Assembly: GCF_046156265.1 (NCBI RefSeq)
Contig: NZ_JAWDIR010000048.1
Coordinates: forward strand, 124,001-188,000
DNA length: 64,000 bases
From: CAMDHY01 sp046156265
GTDB taxonomy: Bacteria > Pseudomonadota > Alphaproteobacteria > Rhizobiales > Segnochrobactraceae
Direction: 5' to 3'
The notes under the pieces were generated by a model, which saw only the letters and a program-made list of their open reading frames with translations, was not told the origin of the DNA and ran no database searches. Numbering within the stretch: the first letter of the stretch is position 1; every line of letters begins with the position of its first letter. The translations under genes and the position numbers were made by a program. Of this stretch, positions 25,962 to 34,222 are shown piece after piece.

Positions 25962-27398
25962 TCACCCTCCGCGGACCGTTTCCCCCGCCAGCCTCAGATC
26001 CTCGACGAAGGCGGCGTATTCCGTCGCCTTCGTCGCTGGGTCGGGCAGGCGCAGCAGGTAGGAGGGGTGGACGGTGACGAGCACCGCCGTGCCGTCCGGG
26101 CCCTCGATGATGCGGCCGCGGCTCTTGCCGATCGGAACTGTACGGCCGAGCACCGAAAGAGCGGCGGTGGCCCCCATCGCCACGATCAGGCGCGGGCGGA
26201 CGAAGGCGATCTCGCGCTTCAGCCAGGGCTGGCAGGCGCGGACCTCGCCGGTCGACGGCTTCTGGTGGATGCGACGCTTGCCGCGCGGCACGAACTTGAA
26301 GTGCTTCACCGCATTCGTCACGTAGGCGTCTTCGCGGTCGACGCCGGCCTCCGACAGCGCGCGGTCGAAGAGCTGGCCGGCGGGGCCGACGAACGGGCGG
26401 CCGGCGATGTCCTCCTGGTCGCCGGGCTGCTCGCCGACGAAGAGCAGCGGCGCATCCTCCCGCCCCTCTCCGAACACCGTCTGCGTCGCCGGCTCCCACA
26501 ACGGGCAGGCGCGGCAGCCCGCCGCCTCGGCGGCGAGCGCCGCGGGCGTACCGGTTTCGGCCGGGGCGGCGACCGCGATCGCGTGCGGGCGGTGCGGCCG
26601 CGGGTTGGGGGCGCTCGGTCCCGTCTCGACCATCTCCTCGCTCCTGCGCCGGGCTTCGGCGATCAGGGGGCGGATGAGCGGCGCCTCCGGCAGGTTCCGC
26701 CAGTACTTCTCCGGCATCTCGGCGCGCATGGCGCCGACCTTCAGCCGGGCGGGGTTGAAGATGCTGGAATAGTAGCCGCGCCAGAGGGCCTCCAGCGCGT
26801 CGTCGGTCGGCGCGTCGGCGCGGCGGCTGCCGGGGCCGAAGGCGAGGCCCTCGCCGTCCCAGTGGACGGTGGCATCCGGCGTCAGGATCGACCAGCGCAT
26901 CGAGGCGAAGCGGCGCATGAAGAACGGCGCGTTGGCGGCGACGATGCGGTGGTCGGGCTCGAACCAGGCGACGAACCACGGCTCGCCGGCGAGCTCCGAG
27001 CGGCGGAAGCGCACGAAGGCGCGCATCTTGTGGATGTCGCGGCGCACCGCCTTCGCCATCGCCTCGAGCTCGGCGACGTCCGGATCGACGGCGACACGCA
27101 TCAGCTGCGGCTCGGTGCGCAGGCGCCAGACGAGGCGGTAGAGGCGGGCGAAACGCTCGGGGTCGCGGTGCAGCACGACGGTTTCCGCGAGCGTCAGGAA
27201 GCCGCGCGGCACGGCGAGCGGCGCCGCCGGCACCGGCGCCGGCAGCGGTTCGGCGGCGCCGGCGAAGAGGTCGGGCGCCTCGCCACCCTTGACGCTGAAG
27301 GCGACGCGCTCCGGCGGCACGGCGCGGGCGATGAGGTCGCGGGCGACGGCGCGGAAGCCGGAGAAGTCGGTCTCGCCGGGCAGGACGACGGCGTGCAT
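25962..27398 (-). CDS. udgX: UdgX-family uracil-DNA binding/glycosylase protein with N-terminal DUF4130
   Basis: A protein of 478 residues made of two parts: an N-terminal DUF4130 domain (about 1-260) and a family-4-like uracil-DNA glycosylase of the UdgX type (about 285-475). The UdgX hallmarks are visible: GEQPGDQED at 322-330 and the inserted loop KRRIHQKP at 374-381, whose His (378) forms the covalent link to the abasic site in characterised UdgX. Cysteines at 295 and 298 begin the [4Fe-4S] set. It processes uracil in DNA. It is 25 bases downstream of its known partner, a radical-SAM protein. Confidence 0.93.
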   Translation of the reverse strand: MHAVVLPGETDFSGFRAVARDLIARAVPPERVAFSVKGGEAPDLFAGAAEPLPAPVPAAPLAVPRGFLTLAETVVLHRDPERFARLYRLVWRLRTEPQLMRVAVDPDVAELEAMAKAVRRDIHKMRAFVRFRRSELAGEPWFVAWFEPDHRIVAANAPFFMRRFASMRWSILTPDATVHWDGEGLAFGPGSRRADAPTDDALEALWRGYYSSIFNPARLKVGAMRAEMPEKYWRNLPEAPLIRPLIAEARRRSEEMVETGPSAPNPRPHRPHAIAVAAPAETGTPAALAAEAAGCRACPLWEPATQTVFGEGREDAPLLFVGEQPGDQEDIAGRPFVGPAGQLFDRALSEAGVDREDAYVTNAVKHFKFVPRGKRRIHQKPSTGEVRACQPWLKREIAFVRPRLIVAMGATAALSVLGRTVPIGKSRGRIIEGPDGTAVLVTVHPSYLLRLPDPATKATEYAAFVEDLRLAGETVRGG

Positions 27399-27423
27399 GA
27401 GGGTCTCCCGGCACCGCGGTCGC

Positions 27424-28650
27424 TCAGAGCGGCAGGGCGAGCTGGCGCGGCGGGGCGACCCGCTGCCGGAGGTCGACCCGGTCGATCAGGCCGCCCGGGC
27501 TGTGGTCGGGCAGCACCAGGAAGGGCAGCGCCTTGGCCAATGGCACGCGCAGGCGGCCGAGGTCGGCGGTGCGGATCGCCCGCACGCGCCGCGCCGAGAG
27601 CAGCCGCTCGACCGCCTTCTTGCCGAGGCCGGGCACGCGCAGGAGTTCCTCGCGGCTCGCGCAGTTGACGTCGAGCGGGAAGCGCTCGCGGTGGCGGAGC
27701 GCCCAGGCGAGCTTCGGGTCGATGTCGAGGGCGAGGTTGCCCTCCTCGCCCTCGACGATCTCGGAGACGTCGAAGCCGTAGAAGCGCATCAGCCAGTCGG
27801 CCTGGTAGAGACGATGCTCGCGCACCAGCGGCGGTGCCACCGGCGGCAGGCGGCGGCTCGCATCGGGGATCGGGCTGAAGGCGGAATAGTAGACGCGCTT
27901 CAGACGATACGAGCCGTAGAGGCCGGCGCTGGTGGCGAGGATCTGGCGGTCGTCGGTGGCGTCGGCACCGATGATCATCTGCGTGCTCTGGCCGCCGGGG
28001 GCGAACGACGGCGCCTTGCGATCCTCCTTCGCGGCGTCGATGTGGCCGCGCATCCGCCCCATCGAGCGGCGGATGGCACGGGCGTCCTTCTCGGGGGCGA
28101 GGGCGCTGAGGCCGGTATCGGTCGGCAGCTCGATGTTGATCGACAGCCGGTCGGCATAGCGGCCGGCCTCGGCCAGCAGGTCCGGGCTCGCGTCGGGAAT
28201 GGTCTTCAGGTGGATGTAGCCGCGGAAGTCGTGCTCCTCGCGCAGCGTGCGGGCGACCCGCACCACTTGTTCCATCGTGTAGTCCGGCGAGCGGATGATG
28301 CCGGAGGAGAGGAACAGCCCTTCGATGTAGTTGCGCCGGTAGAAGTCGATGGTGAGCTCGACCACCTCCTCCACCGTGAAGCGCGCGCGCGGCACGTTCG
28401 AGGAGGAGCGGTTGACGCAGTAGAGGCAGTCGAAGGCGCAGGCGTTGGTGAGCAGGATCTTCAGGAGCGAGATGCAGCGCCCGTCCGGCGCATAGGAGTG
28501 GCAGATGGCGCCCTCGGTGGAGCCGATGCCGCGGCCGCCGACGGAATCGCGCTTCGTGGTGCCGCCGGAGGCGCAGGACGCGTCGTACTTGGCGGCGTCG
28601 GCGAGGATGGCGAGCTTGCGGGCGAGGTCCATGCCCCGATAGTTGTTCAT
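27424..28650 (-). CDS. Putative DNA modification/repair radical-SAM protein (UdgX-linked)
   Basis: A protein of 408 residues from ATG 28650, or 402 from ATG 28632 (MDLARKLAIL, closer to the family start). The family N-terminus (ADAAKYDASC) is followed by the radical-SAM motif CAFDCLYC (CxxxCxxC) and a C-terminal helix-hairpin-helix (VPGLGKKAVERLL). This family is consistently encoded next to UdgX, and a DNA repair role is inferred. The upstream ATG lies inside an SOS-box-like sequence, which favours the downstream start. Confidence 0.9.
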   Translation of the reverse strand: MNNYRGMDLARKLAILADAAKYDASCASGGTTKRDSVGGRGIGSTEGAICHSYAPDGRCISLLKILLTNACAFDCLYCVNRSSSNVPRARFTVEEVVELTIDFYRRNYIEGLFLSSGIIRSPDYTMEQVVRVARTLREEHDFRGYIHLKTIPDASPDLLAEAGRYADRLSINIELPTDTGLSALAPEKDARAIRRSMGRMRGHIDAAKEDRKAPSFAPGGQSTQMIIGADATDDRQILATSAGLYGSYRLKRVYYSAFSPIPDASRRLPPVAPPLVREHRLYQADWLMRFYGFDVSEIVEGEEGNLALDIDPKLAWALRHRERFPLDVNCASREELLRVPGLGKKAVERLLSARRVRAIRTADLGRLRVPLAKALPFLVLPDHSPGGLIDRVDLRQRVAPPRQLALPL

Positions 28651-28659
28651 CCTTTGTTC
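28645..28659. promoter_or_regulatory. LexA/SOS box of the radical-SAM-udgX operon
   Basis: GTTC-N7-GTTC is the alphaproteobacterial LexA-binding consensus, a direct repeat. Here GTTC at 28645-28648 and GTTC at 28656-28659 are 7 bases apart, exactly at the 5' end of the DNA repair pair transcribed on the minus strand. With this base composition about one such match per 64 kb on both strands is expected by chance, so the placement is the argument. Confidence 0.6.
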
Positions 28660-28988
28660 CGTGACAAGCCGCCCGACGAGGCGAAGGTGGAGAAACACCT
28701 TCGCGCCGCAGGACGCGATGGTCTCCCGATGGATGCGCCGCCGCACGGCCTCGCCCGCGCTCCGGCCGGGGGGATCGAAAGTCCTCCGACCTCCGGGTCA
28801 ATTCATCCGACCTTGGTCCCTTGTCGCCACCGTGACCGCCGTGCGACCCAGCGACAGGACGTGAAGAAAAAGAGAAACTCCGCACTGCATCGACCCGCGG
28901 GTCCGGCGTCGATGTCGAAGATCTCGTGTTGCCTCCTGCCGACACCCGTCTTCGCAGTGGTCTTTCTCTTGAACGGGGAGACTTCTCG
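28660..28988. other. Intergenic region between divergent radical-SAM and 2Fe-2S genes
   Basis: About 330 bases without a supported gene. It must hold promoters for the minus-strand repair pair and the plus-strand molybdenum hydroxylase pair, but no convincing -35/-10 set was found. A GGGGAG ribosome-binding site precedes the 2Fe-2S gene at 8 bases. Nothing else recognised. Confidence 0.5.
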
Positions 28989-29432
28989 ATGCCTCAATAC
29001 AAGCTGAACGTGAACGGCACCGCCTATTCGGTGACGGTCGACAACGAGGATACTCCGCTCCTCTGGGTCCTGCGCGACATCATCGGCCTGACCGGGACGA
29101 AGTATGGTTGCGGCATCGAGATCTGCGGCGCCTGCATGGTGCTGATGGACGGCGAGGCGGAGAAGTCCTGCGACAAGTCGGTCTCCGAGGCGGTCGGGCG
29201 CAAGATCATCACGGTCGAGGGCCTGGCGGCCGACCCGCAGGGCAAGGCCGTGCAGGCCGCCTGGGAGGCGCACCAGGTGCCGCAGTGCGGCTTCTGCCAG
29301 CCCGGCATGATGATCGCCGCCACCGGTGCCCTGAAGGACGGCCACCGCGGCCGGGAGATCGCCGAGGAGATCGAGAACATCTGCATGTGCGGCACCTACG
29401 AGCGCATCAAGAAGGCCTGCCAGACCCTCTGA
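28989..29432 (+). CDS. (2Fe-2S)-binding small subunit of a molybdenum hydroxylase (IorA/CoxS-like)
   Basis: A protein of 147 residues with two [2Fe-2S] clusters: the plant-type ferredoxin motif CGIEICGACM...C in the N-terminal domain and the helical second cluster CGFCQPGMM...CMCGTYERI. This is the electron-transfer subunit of xanthine dehydrogenase family enzymes. It passes electrons from the molybdenum subunit encoded 32 bases downstream. The two-subunit form without a FAD protein is typical of isoquinoline 1-oxidoreductase and similar periplasm-facing aldehyde oxidases. Confidence 0.92.
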   Translation: MPQYKLNVNGTAYSVTVDNEDTPLLWVLRDIIGLTGTKYGCGIEICGACMVLMDGEAEKSCDKSVSEAVGRKIITVEGLAADPQGKAVQAAWEAHQVPQCGFCQPGMMIAATGALKDGHRGREIAEEIENICMCGTYERIKKACQTL

Positions 29433-29464
29433 CGACCGGGCCCGCAGCCGCAACGGAGAGCACC

Positions 29465-31642
29465 ATGCCAGACACCGCCTCATCCGGCCGCGCCGTCGCG
29501 CTCGATCGCCGCAACTTCCTGAAGGGCGCGGCGGCGACGCTGATCATCCCCTTCACCGTCTCCCTCTCCCCCCGCGAGGCGAGTGCCAAGGCGGCCTCCC
29601 GGGCCGCGGCGGGGCCGGTCTCGCTCGGCGCCTACGTCAGCATCGACGCGGACAACATCGTCACCGTCTCGATCGGCTCGACCGAGATGGGCCAGGGGAT
29701 CATGACGGGCCTCGCGCAGCTTGTGGCCGAGGAGCTCGGCCTCGAGTGGAGCCAAGTGCGCGCGGTGCATGCGCCCGCCTCGACGGAGTGGCCGAACCCC
29801 TACGGCAACCCGATCTTCGGCGCGCAGCTGACGGGCGGCAGCACCAGCATGATGGGCTGGTACAAGCCGCTGCGCACCGCCGCCGCGATCGTCCGCGACG
29901 TTCTGATCGCGGCGGCGGCCAAGCAGTTCGGCGGCACCTGGTCGCTCGGCCGCGGTGGCATGCTCGTCAGCGGCGACACGTCCTGCCGCTTCAGCGACGT
30001 GCTGGAGACCGCGGCGAAGCTGACGCCGCCGGCGACCGCGACCCACGCCACCACCCGGCGCTTCGTCGGGCAGCGCATCCCGCGCCTCGACCTTCCGGAG
30101 AAGATCCTCGGTACGGCCGTGTTCGGCACGGACGTGAAGGTGCCCGGCATGGTCTTCGCGTCGGTCGTCCACTGCCCGACCCTCGGCGGGACCGTGAAGA
30201 CGGTGCCGCCGAGCCGCAGCGGGACCACCTATGTCAACCTCGGCGATGCCGTCGGCGTCGTCGCCTCCAACACCTGGACGGCGATGCGCACGGCCCGCTC
30301 GATCGCCGGAACGATCGGCTGGACCCTGCCGGAGAGCACGGCGACGCGCGATTCCGCCACCCTCGAGGCCGCCGCCGACGCGCTCGTGAGGTCGAAGAAG
30401 GCCGAATACTTCATCGCCGAGAAGGTCGGCACGCCGCGTCCCGCCAGCGCACCGATCCGGGTCGATGCCACCTACTCGCTCCCCTTCCTCGCCCACGCGG
30501 CGATGGAGGTGATGAACTGCACGGCCTCGGTGACCGCCAACGCCTGCGAGATCTGGGCGCCCACCCAGGGGCAGCAGTTCATCATCCCGCTCGTCGCCGG
30601 GATAACCGGGCTTCCGGCCGCGAGCGTCACCGTCCACACCACCTATTGCGGCGGCGGCTTCGGGCGGAAGATCGAGACCGACTGCATCGCCCAGGCGGTG
30701 AAGCTGTCGAAGGCCGTCGGCAAGCCGGTCAAGCTGACCTGGTCGCGCGAGGAAGACTTCCAGCACGACATGTACCGGCCGAGCGCCAAGATCCGCGTGC
30801 AGGCCGGTGCCGACGCGAACGGCGCCTTCACTGCGCTCGTCTATCGCAACGTGTCGCCGTCCATCAGCCAGCAGCGTGCCCCCTCGGACATCACCAACCC
30901 CGAGGACACCGGCGCCGTCGCCGGCGCGGTCGGCATTCCCTACCGGATCGCCAAGCGTCGGATCGAGTACGTGGCGCTGCCGTGCGACATCCCGCTCGGC
31001 TACTGGCGCTCCGTCGGCGAGTCCTACAACACCTTCGCCGTGGAGAGCGCGGTGGACGAGCTCGCGACGGCCGCCGGCAAGGATCCGCTGGCGTTCCGCA
31101 AGGCTCTCCTCGCCGGGTCGCGCGGCGATGCCCGCGGCACCGGGGTGCTGAAGGCGGTCGAGAAGTTGAGCGGATGGTCGAAGGCGCCGCCCTCCGGGAG
31201 CGCCCGCGGCGTCGCCTTCCTCAAGGGCTTCGGCAGCTACATCGCCCTCGTCGCCGAGGTGACCAAGTCCTCGTCCAACGAGATCAGGGTGACGAAGGTC
31301 GCCTGTGCGATCGACTGCGGCATCGTCGTGAACCCGGATTCCGTCGAGGCGCAGATCCAGGGCGGCATCGCCCACGGCCTCGGCGCCGCGATGTGGAACG
31401 AGCAGACCTTCGTCGCCGGCAAGCCGCGGGTCGCGAACTACGACCGCTACCCGGTCCTGAAGCTGCAGCAGATGCCGGCGATCAGCGTGAAGATCGTCGC
31501 GAGCGAGGCGGATCCGGGCGGGGTCGGCGAGACCGGCGTCCCCTGCGTCGCCCCGGCCGTCGCCAACGCCTGGGCGAAGCTCACCGGCGCCCGCCTGCGC
31601 GCGCTGCCGTTCTATCCCGGCCGCACGATGGACGACGACTAG
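29465..31642 (+). CDS. Molybdopterin-binding subunit of a xanthine dehydrogenase family enzyme (IorB-like)
   Basis: A protein of 725 residues. A Tat-type leader DRRNFLKGAAAT (Arg pair at 15-16) precedes the aldehyde oxidase/xanthine dehydrogenase molybdenum-binding domains, with GSTEMGQGI, CGGGFGRK and the late PGGVGETGVP (active-site Glu region). Together with the upstream 2Fe-2S protein it forms an IorAB-like hydroxylase exported with its partner. Substrates of relatives are N-heterocycles or aldehydes; none can be assigned here. Confidence 0.9.
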   Translation: MPDTASSGRAVALDRRNFLKGAAATLIIPFTVSLSPREASAKAASRAAAGPVSLGAYVSIDADNIVTVSIGSTEMGQGIMTGLAQLVAEELGLEWSQVRAVHAPASTEWPNPYGNPIFGAQLTGGSTSMMGWYKPLRTAAAIVRDVLIAAAAKQFGGTWSLGRGGMLVSGDTSCRFSDVLETAAKLTPPATATHATTRRFVGQRIPRLDLPEKILGTAVFGTDVKVPGMVFASVVHCPTLGGTVKTVPPSRSGTTYVNLGDAVGVVASNTWTAMRTARSIAGTIGWTLPESTATRDSATLEAAADALVRSKKAEYFIAEKVGTPRPASAPIRVDATYSLPFLAHAAMEVMNCTASVTANACEIWAPTQGQQFIIPLVAGITGLPAASVTVHTTYCGGGFGRKIETDCIAQAVKLSKAVGKPVKLTWSREEDFQHDMYRPSAKIRVQAGADANGAFTALVYRNVSPSISQQRAPSDITNPEDTGAVAGAVGIPYRIAKRRIEYVALPCDIPLGYWRSVGESYNTFAVESAVDELATAAGKDPLAFRKALLAGSRGDARGTGVLKAVEKLSGWSKAPPSGSARGVAFLKGFGSYIALVAEVTKSSSNEIRVTKVACAIDCGIVVNPDSVEAQIQGGIAHGLGAAMWNEQTFVAGKPRVANYDRYPVLKLQQMPAISVKIVASEADPGGVGETGVPCVAPAVANAWAKLTGARLRALPFYPGRTMDDD

Positions 31643-31702
31643 GCCGGGCTGCCGGCCATTCGGCGCCGGGCGAGCCGGGCGACAGGACCCCGCAAAACGG
31701 GA

Positions 31703-31747
31703 AAGGCGCGGCGCGGATCGGCGAAATGGCCGTCCGTGCCGCGCCTT
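31703..31747. terminator. Stem-loop after the IorB-like gene
   Basis: A 15-base stem, AAGGCGCGGCGCGGA at 31703-31717 with its complement at 31733-31747 (one mismatch) and a 15-base loop. It lies 60 bases after the stop codon and 190 bases before the end of the converging chemoreceptor gene. There is no T-tract, so it is at best a partially intrinsic, perhaps bidirectional, terminator. Confidence 0.42.
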
Positions 31748-31837
31748 CGGCGGGAGGGGACCGAGCCCCCGCTCCCGCGCAGGCCACCGCCCGGGTGGGG
31801 CGGGCGGCGGCCTCGTCTCTGCCGGGCCGCGAACGGC

Positions 31838-31946
31838 CCGGTACTTTCCGGTATCTGTCCGCGCCTCAGGCGGCGCGGAGCTTGTCGGTCTTGTCCGGGG
31901 CTCAGGCGGCCCGGTACTTTCCGGTTCTGTCCGCGCCTCAGGCGGC
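31838..31946. repeat. Three tandem 36-37-base repeats at the 3' end of the chemoreceptor gene
   Basis: Units at 31838-31874 (37 bases), 31875-31910 and 31911-31946 (36 bases each). The outer two are nearly identical; the middle one is diverged. The last overlaps the final codons and stop of the chemoreceptor gene, and each unit repeats the minus-strand sequence for Arg-Ala-Ala-stop. On the coding strand the first two units downstream are in frame with the gene, so the repeats look like serial duplication of the gene tail. Confidence 0.72.
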
Positions 31947-33965
31947 CCGGACGTGGTCGACGAACTTGCGGACCTCGCCGCGCAGCGTCTCCGACTGGCG
32001 GGCGAGTTCGCTCGCCGACGACAGCACCTGCGTCGCCGCCGAGGACGACACTTCCGCCGCCTGCAGCACGGCCGCGATGTTGGTGGTCACCTCGTTGGTG
32101 CCCATCGCCGCCTGCTGGACGTTGCGGGCGACCGCCGCCGTCGTCGCACCCTGCTCCTCGACAGCCGCGACGATCGCAGCCGCGATGCCGTTGATGTCGC
32201 CGATGGTGCGGCCGACGTTGGAGATCGCCACCACCGCGTCCTCGGTCGAGCCCTGCATCCCGCCGATCTGGGCGGAGATCTCCGCCGTCGCCTTCGAGGT
32301 CTGCTCGGCGAGGCTCTTCACCTCCTGGGCCACCACCGCGAAGCCCTTGCCGGCTTCACCGGCGCGGGCGGACTCGATGGTCGCGTTCAGGGCGAGCAGG
32401 TTGGTCTGGGCGGCGATGTCGCCGATCAGGCCGACGATGGCGCCGATCTTGTCGGCGTCGGCGCGCAGGCTGGTCATGCGGGTGTTGGTTTCACCCGCCT
32501 CGCCGACGGCGCGCGAGGCGACGTTGGTCGACTGGCTGACCTGCTGGCCGATCTCGCTCGCCGAGGCGGCGAGTTCCTCGACCGCAGCGGCCACCGTCTG
32601 CACGTTGGTCGCCGCCTCTTCCGCCGCCGCGGCGACGGCAGCCGCCTGGGCGGCCGTCTCCTCGGAGGTGGCCGTCAGGCTCTGGGCCGCCGCCTGCAGC
32701 TCGGTCGCCGCCGACGACACCATCTCGACGATCTTGCCGACCGCCGCCTCGAACTGCTCGGCGAGCGCCAGCATGTCGGCCTTGCGCTTCGCCGCCGCCT
32801 CGACCTCGGCACGCGCCGTCTCCTCGCGGAGCCGCTTCGCCTCGGCGAGACCGTCGCGGAAGACGCCGAGCACCGTCGACTGCTCGCCGAGCTCGTCGCC
32901 GCGGCCGGCCGACGGGATCTCGGTGTCGAGCGCACCCTGGCCGATCTTGTCCATCGCCCGCGTCATCGCCGACAGCGGACGGGCGATGCCGAAGATCGCG
33001 TAGATGGCGGAGCCGACGAGCACGACGATCAAGAGGCCGACCATGCCGTAGACGACCATCTCGCCGAAGCCGGAGGCGGCGTGGGCCGCAGCCTGCGCTT
33101 CTTTCACGCGCGCTTCGGCGGCGTCGATCGCCTCACGCACCAGCGTGATCGCCGCGGCCGCCAGCGGCAGGCTCTCCTTGTCGACGATCTCGTCGACGCG
33201 ATCGTTCAGCGCCAGCACCGCCTGCGACGTGGTGACATAGGAGTTGAAACCCTGCTCCAGCGCCTCGATCGGCTGCATGATCGCCGGGATGCCAGCGACC
33301 GCACCACGCAAGGTTGCGAAGGCTCCCGTGGCACGCTTCTCCGCGTCCGCAATGGACTGGAGGATCGCCGCATCGCGAGTCGTCAGATAGCGCCACGAGT
33401 AGGCGCGGATGGTCTGGTAGTCGCGCTCGATCCCGTAGAATGTACGCATCAGCTGCTGGGGATCGCTGCTCGCCTCGAGAGCATTTCTCGCCTTGTCGGA
33501 GAGGTCGCCCCACTGGCCCGAGACCGCGTCACGCGCAGCGTGGCCGGCGATTTCTTCCTTGCGGACGGCCGCAATGGCGAGGGTCGACTGGCCGTAGGCG
33601 GTGATGTCGCTGGCGATCTTCTCGAGCCGCTGCTTGTTCGCCGGCAGCGTCGCCCGGTCTGCGGCCTCGCCAAGAAGCTTGCCGGCCTCGGCGATGTCGG
33701 CCGTGATGCTCTCGGAGAACTTGTCGACCTGTGCCGGGTCGAGCGTCAGCCGCATGTCCTTGGTGGTCGCCTGCATGCGGCGCAGAACGACGTTCGACTG
33801 CAGCGCTCCAAGTTCGATGTGCAGCTGGTCCTGAACGACCTTTTCGCTCTGCTGCAGCAGGGAGCCGACCATGACCTGGGCGACGACGATCGCGCCCGCG
33901 AGAACAATTCCGACGGCGGCGCTGATGCCGAGCTTCGCGCCGATGGTGAGACGTAACCGAGACAT
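31938..33965 (-). CDS. Methyl-accepting chemotaxis protein with large periplasmic helical sensor domain
   Basis: A chemoreceptor of 675 residues: TM1 (about 8-30), a long helical periplasmic domain (about 35-300) of a size fitting the HBM (helical bimodular) type, TM2 (about 305-328), HAMP, and a cytoplasmic signalling domain with the conserved tip EAGKGFAVVAQEVKSLAEQT (20 residues). It ends VDHVRAA, without a CheR/CheB pentapeptide. No che genes are nearby, so it reports to a chemotaxis system elsewhere. Ligand unknown; its position among oxidoreductase genes could hint at sensing a substrate of these. Confidence 0.93.
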   Translation of the reverse strand: MSRLRLTIGAKLGISAAVGIVLAGAIVVAQVMVGSLLQQSEKVVQDQLHIELGALQSNVVLRRMQATTKDMRLTLDPAQVDKFSESITADIAEAGKLLGEAADRATLPANKQRLEKIASDITAYGQSTLAIAAVRKEEIAGHAARDAVSGQWGDLSDKARNALEASSDPQQLMRTFYGIERDYQTIRAYSWRYLTTRDAAILQSIADAEKRATGAFATLRGAVAGIPAIMQPIEALEQGFNSYVTTSQAVLALNDRVDEIVDKESLPLAAAAITLVREAIDAAEARVKEAQAAAHAASGFGEMVVYGMVGLLIVVLVGSAIYAIFGIARPLSAMTRAMDKIGQGALDTEIPSAGRGDELGEQSTVLGVFRDGLAEAKRLREETARAEVEAAAKRKADMLALAEQFEAAVGKIVEMVSSAATELQAAAQSLTATSEETAAQAAAVAAAAEEAATNVQTVAAAVEELAASASEIGQQVSQSTNVASRAVGEAGETNTRMTSLRADADKIGAIVGLIGDIAAQTNLLALNATIESARAGEAGKGFAVVAQEVKSLAEQTSKATAEISAQIGGMQGSTEDAVVAISNVGRTIGDINGIAAAIVAAVEEQGATTAAVARNVQQAAMGTNEVTTNIAAVLQAAEVSSSAATQVLSSASELARQSETLRGEVRKFVDHVRAA

Positions 33966-34021
33966 GAGGATGTGCACCTTCGATAGGGATGTTGCGTGAA
34001 CAACACTCCTTTTCGGAGGCC

Positions 34022-34041
34022 GCCGTGGACGCACCAGTCCA
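34022..34041. promoter_or_regulatory. Short palindrome upstream of the chemoreceptor gene
   Basis: CGTGGAC and GTCCACG form a perfect 7-base inverted repeat with a 6-base spacer, 57 to 76 bases before the chemoreceptor start. The size and position suit a dimeric regulator's operator. No factor can be named. Confidence 0.3.
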
Positions 34042-34222
34042 CGAGGTCGTCGAAAGGGAAGCTATGCCCCGCCGGGGTGCGATATTCATCGCGCTGGCTT
34101 GCACCGGGCTGGCGTGAAGCGGCGGGCGGCGGGGAAGTGGCCGAAGGGGCGTCGCAGCGGGAGCGCCTGACCGGCCGCCCGCGGTGCTGGCAGCGGCAGG
34201 CGAGAGCGCGCGGCGCCCGACT

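Noticed and set aside
28660..28988. Small gene between the radical-SAM and 2Fe-2S genes
   Set aside because: Frames here are short, lack ribosome-binding sites and show no recognisable protein.
29746..33003. Open frame of about 1,085 codons across the IorB-like gene and antisense to the chemoreceptor gene
   Set aside because: No domain and an Arg-rich composition. The IorB and chemoreceptor frames have clear family motifs.
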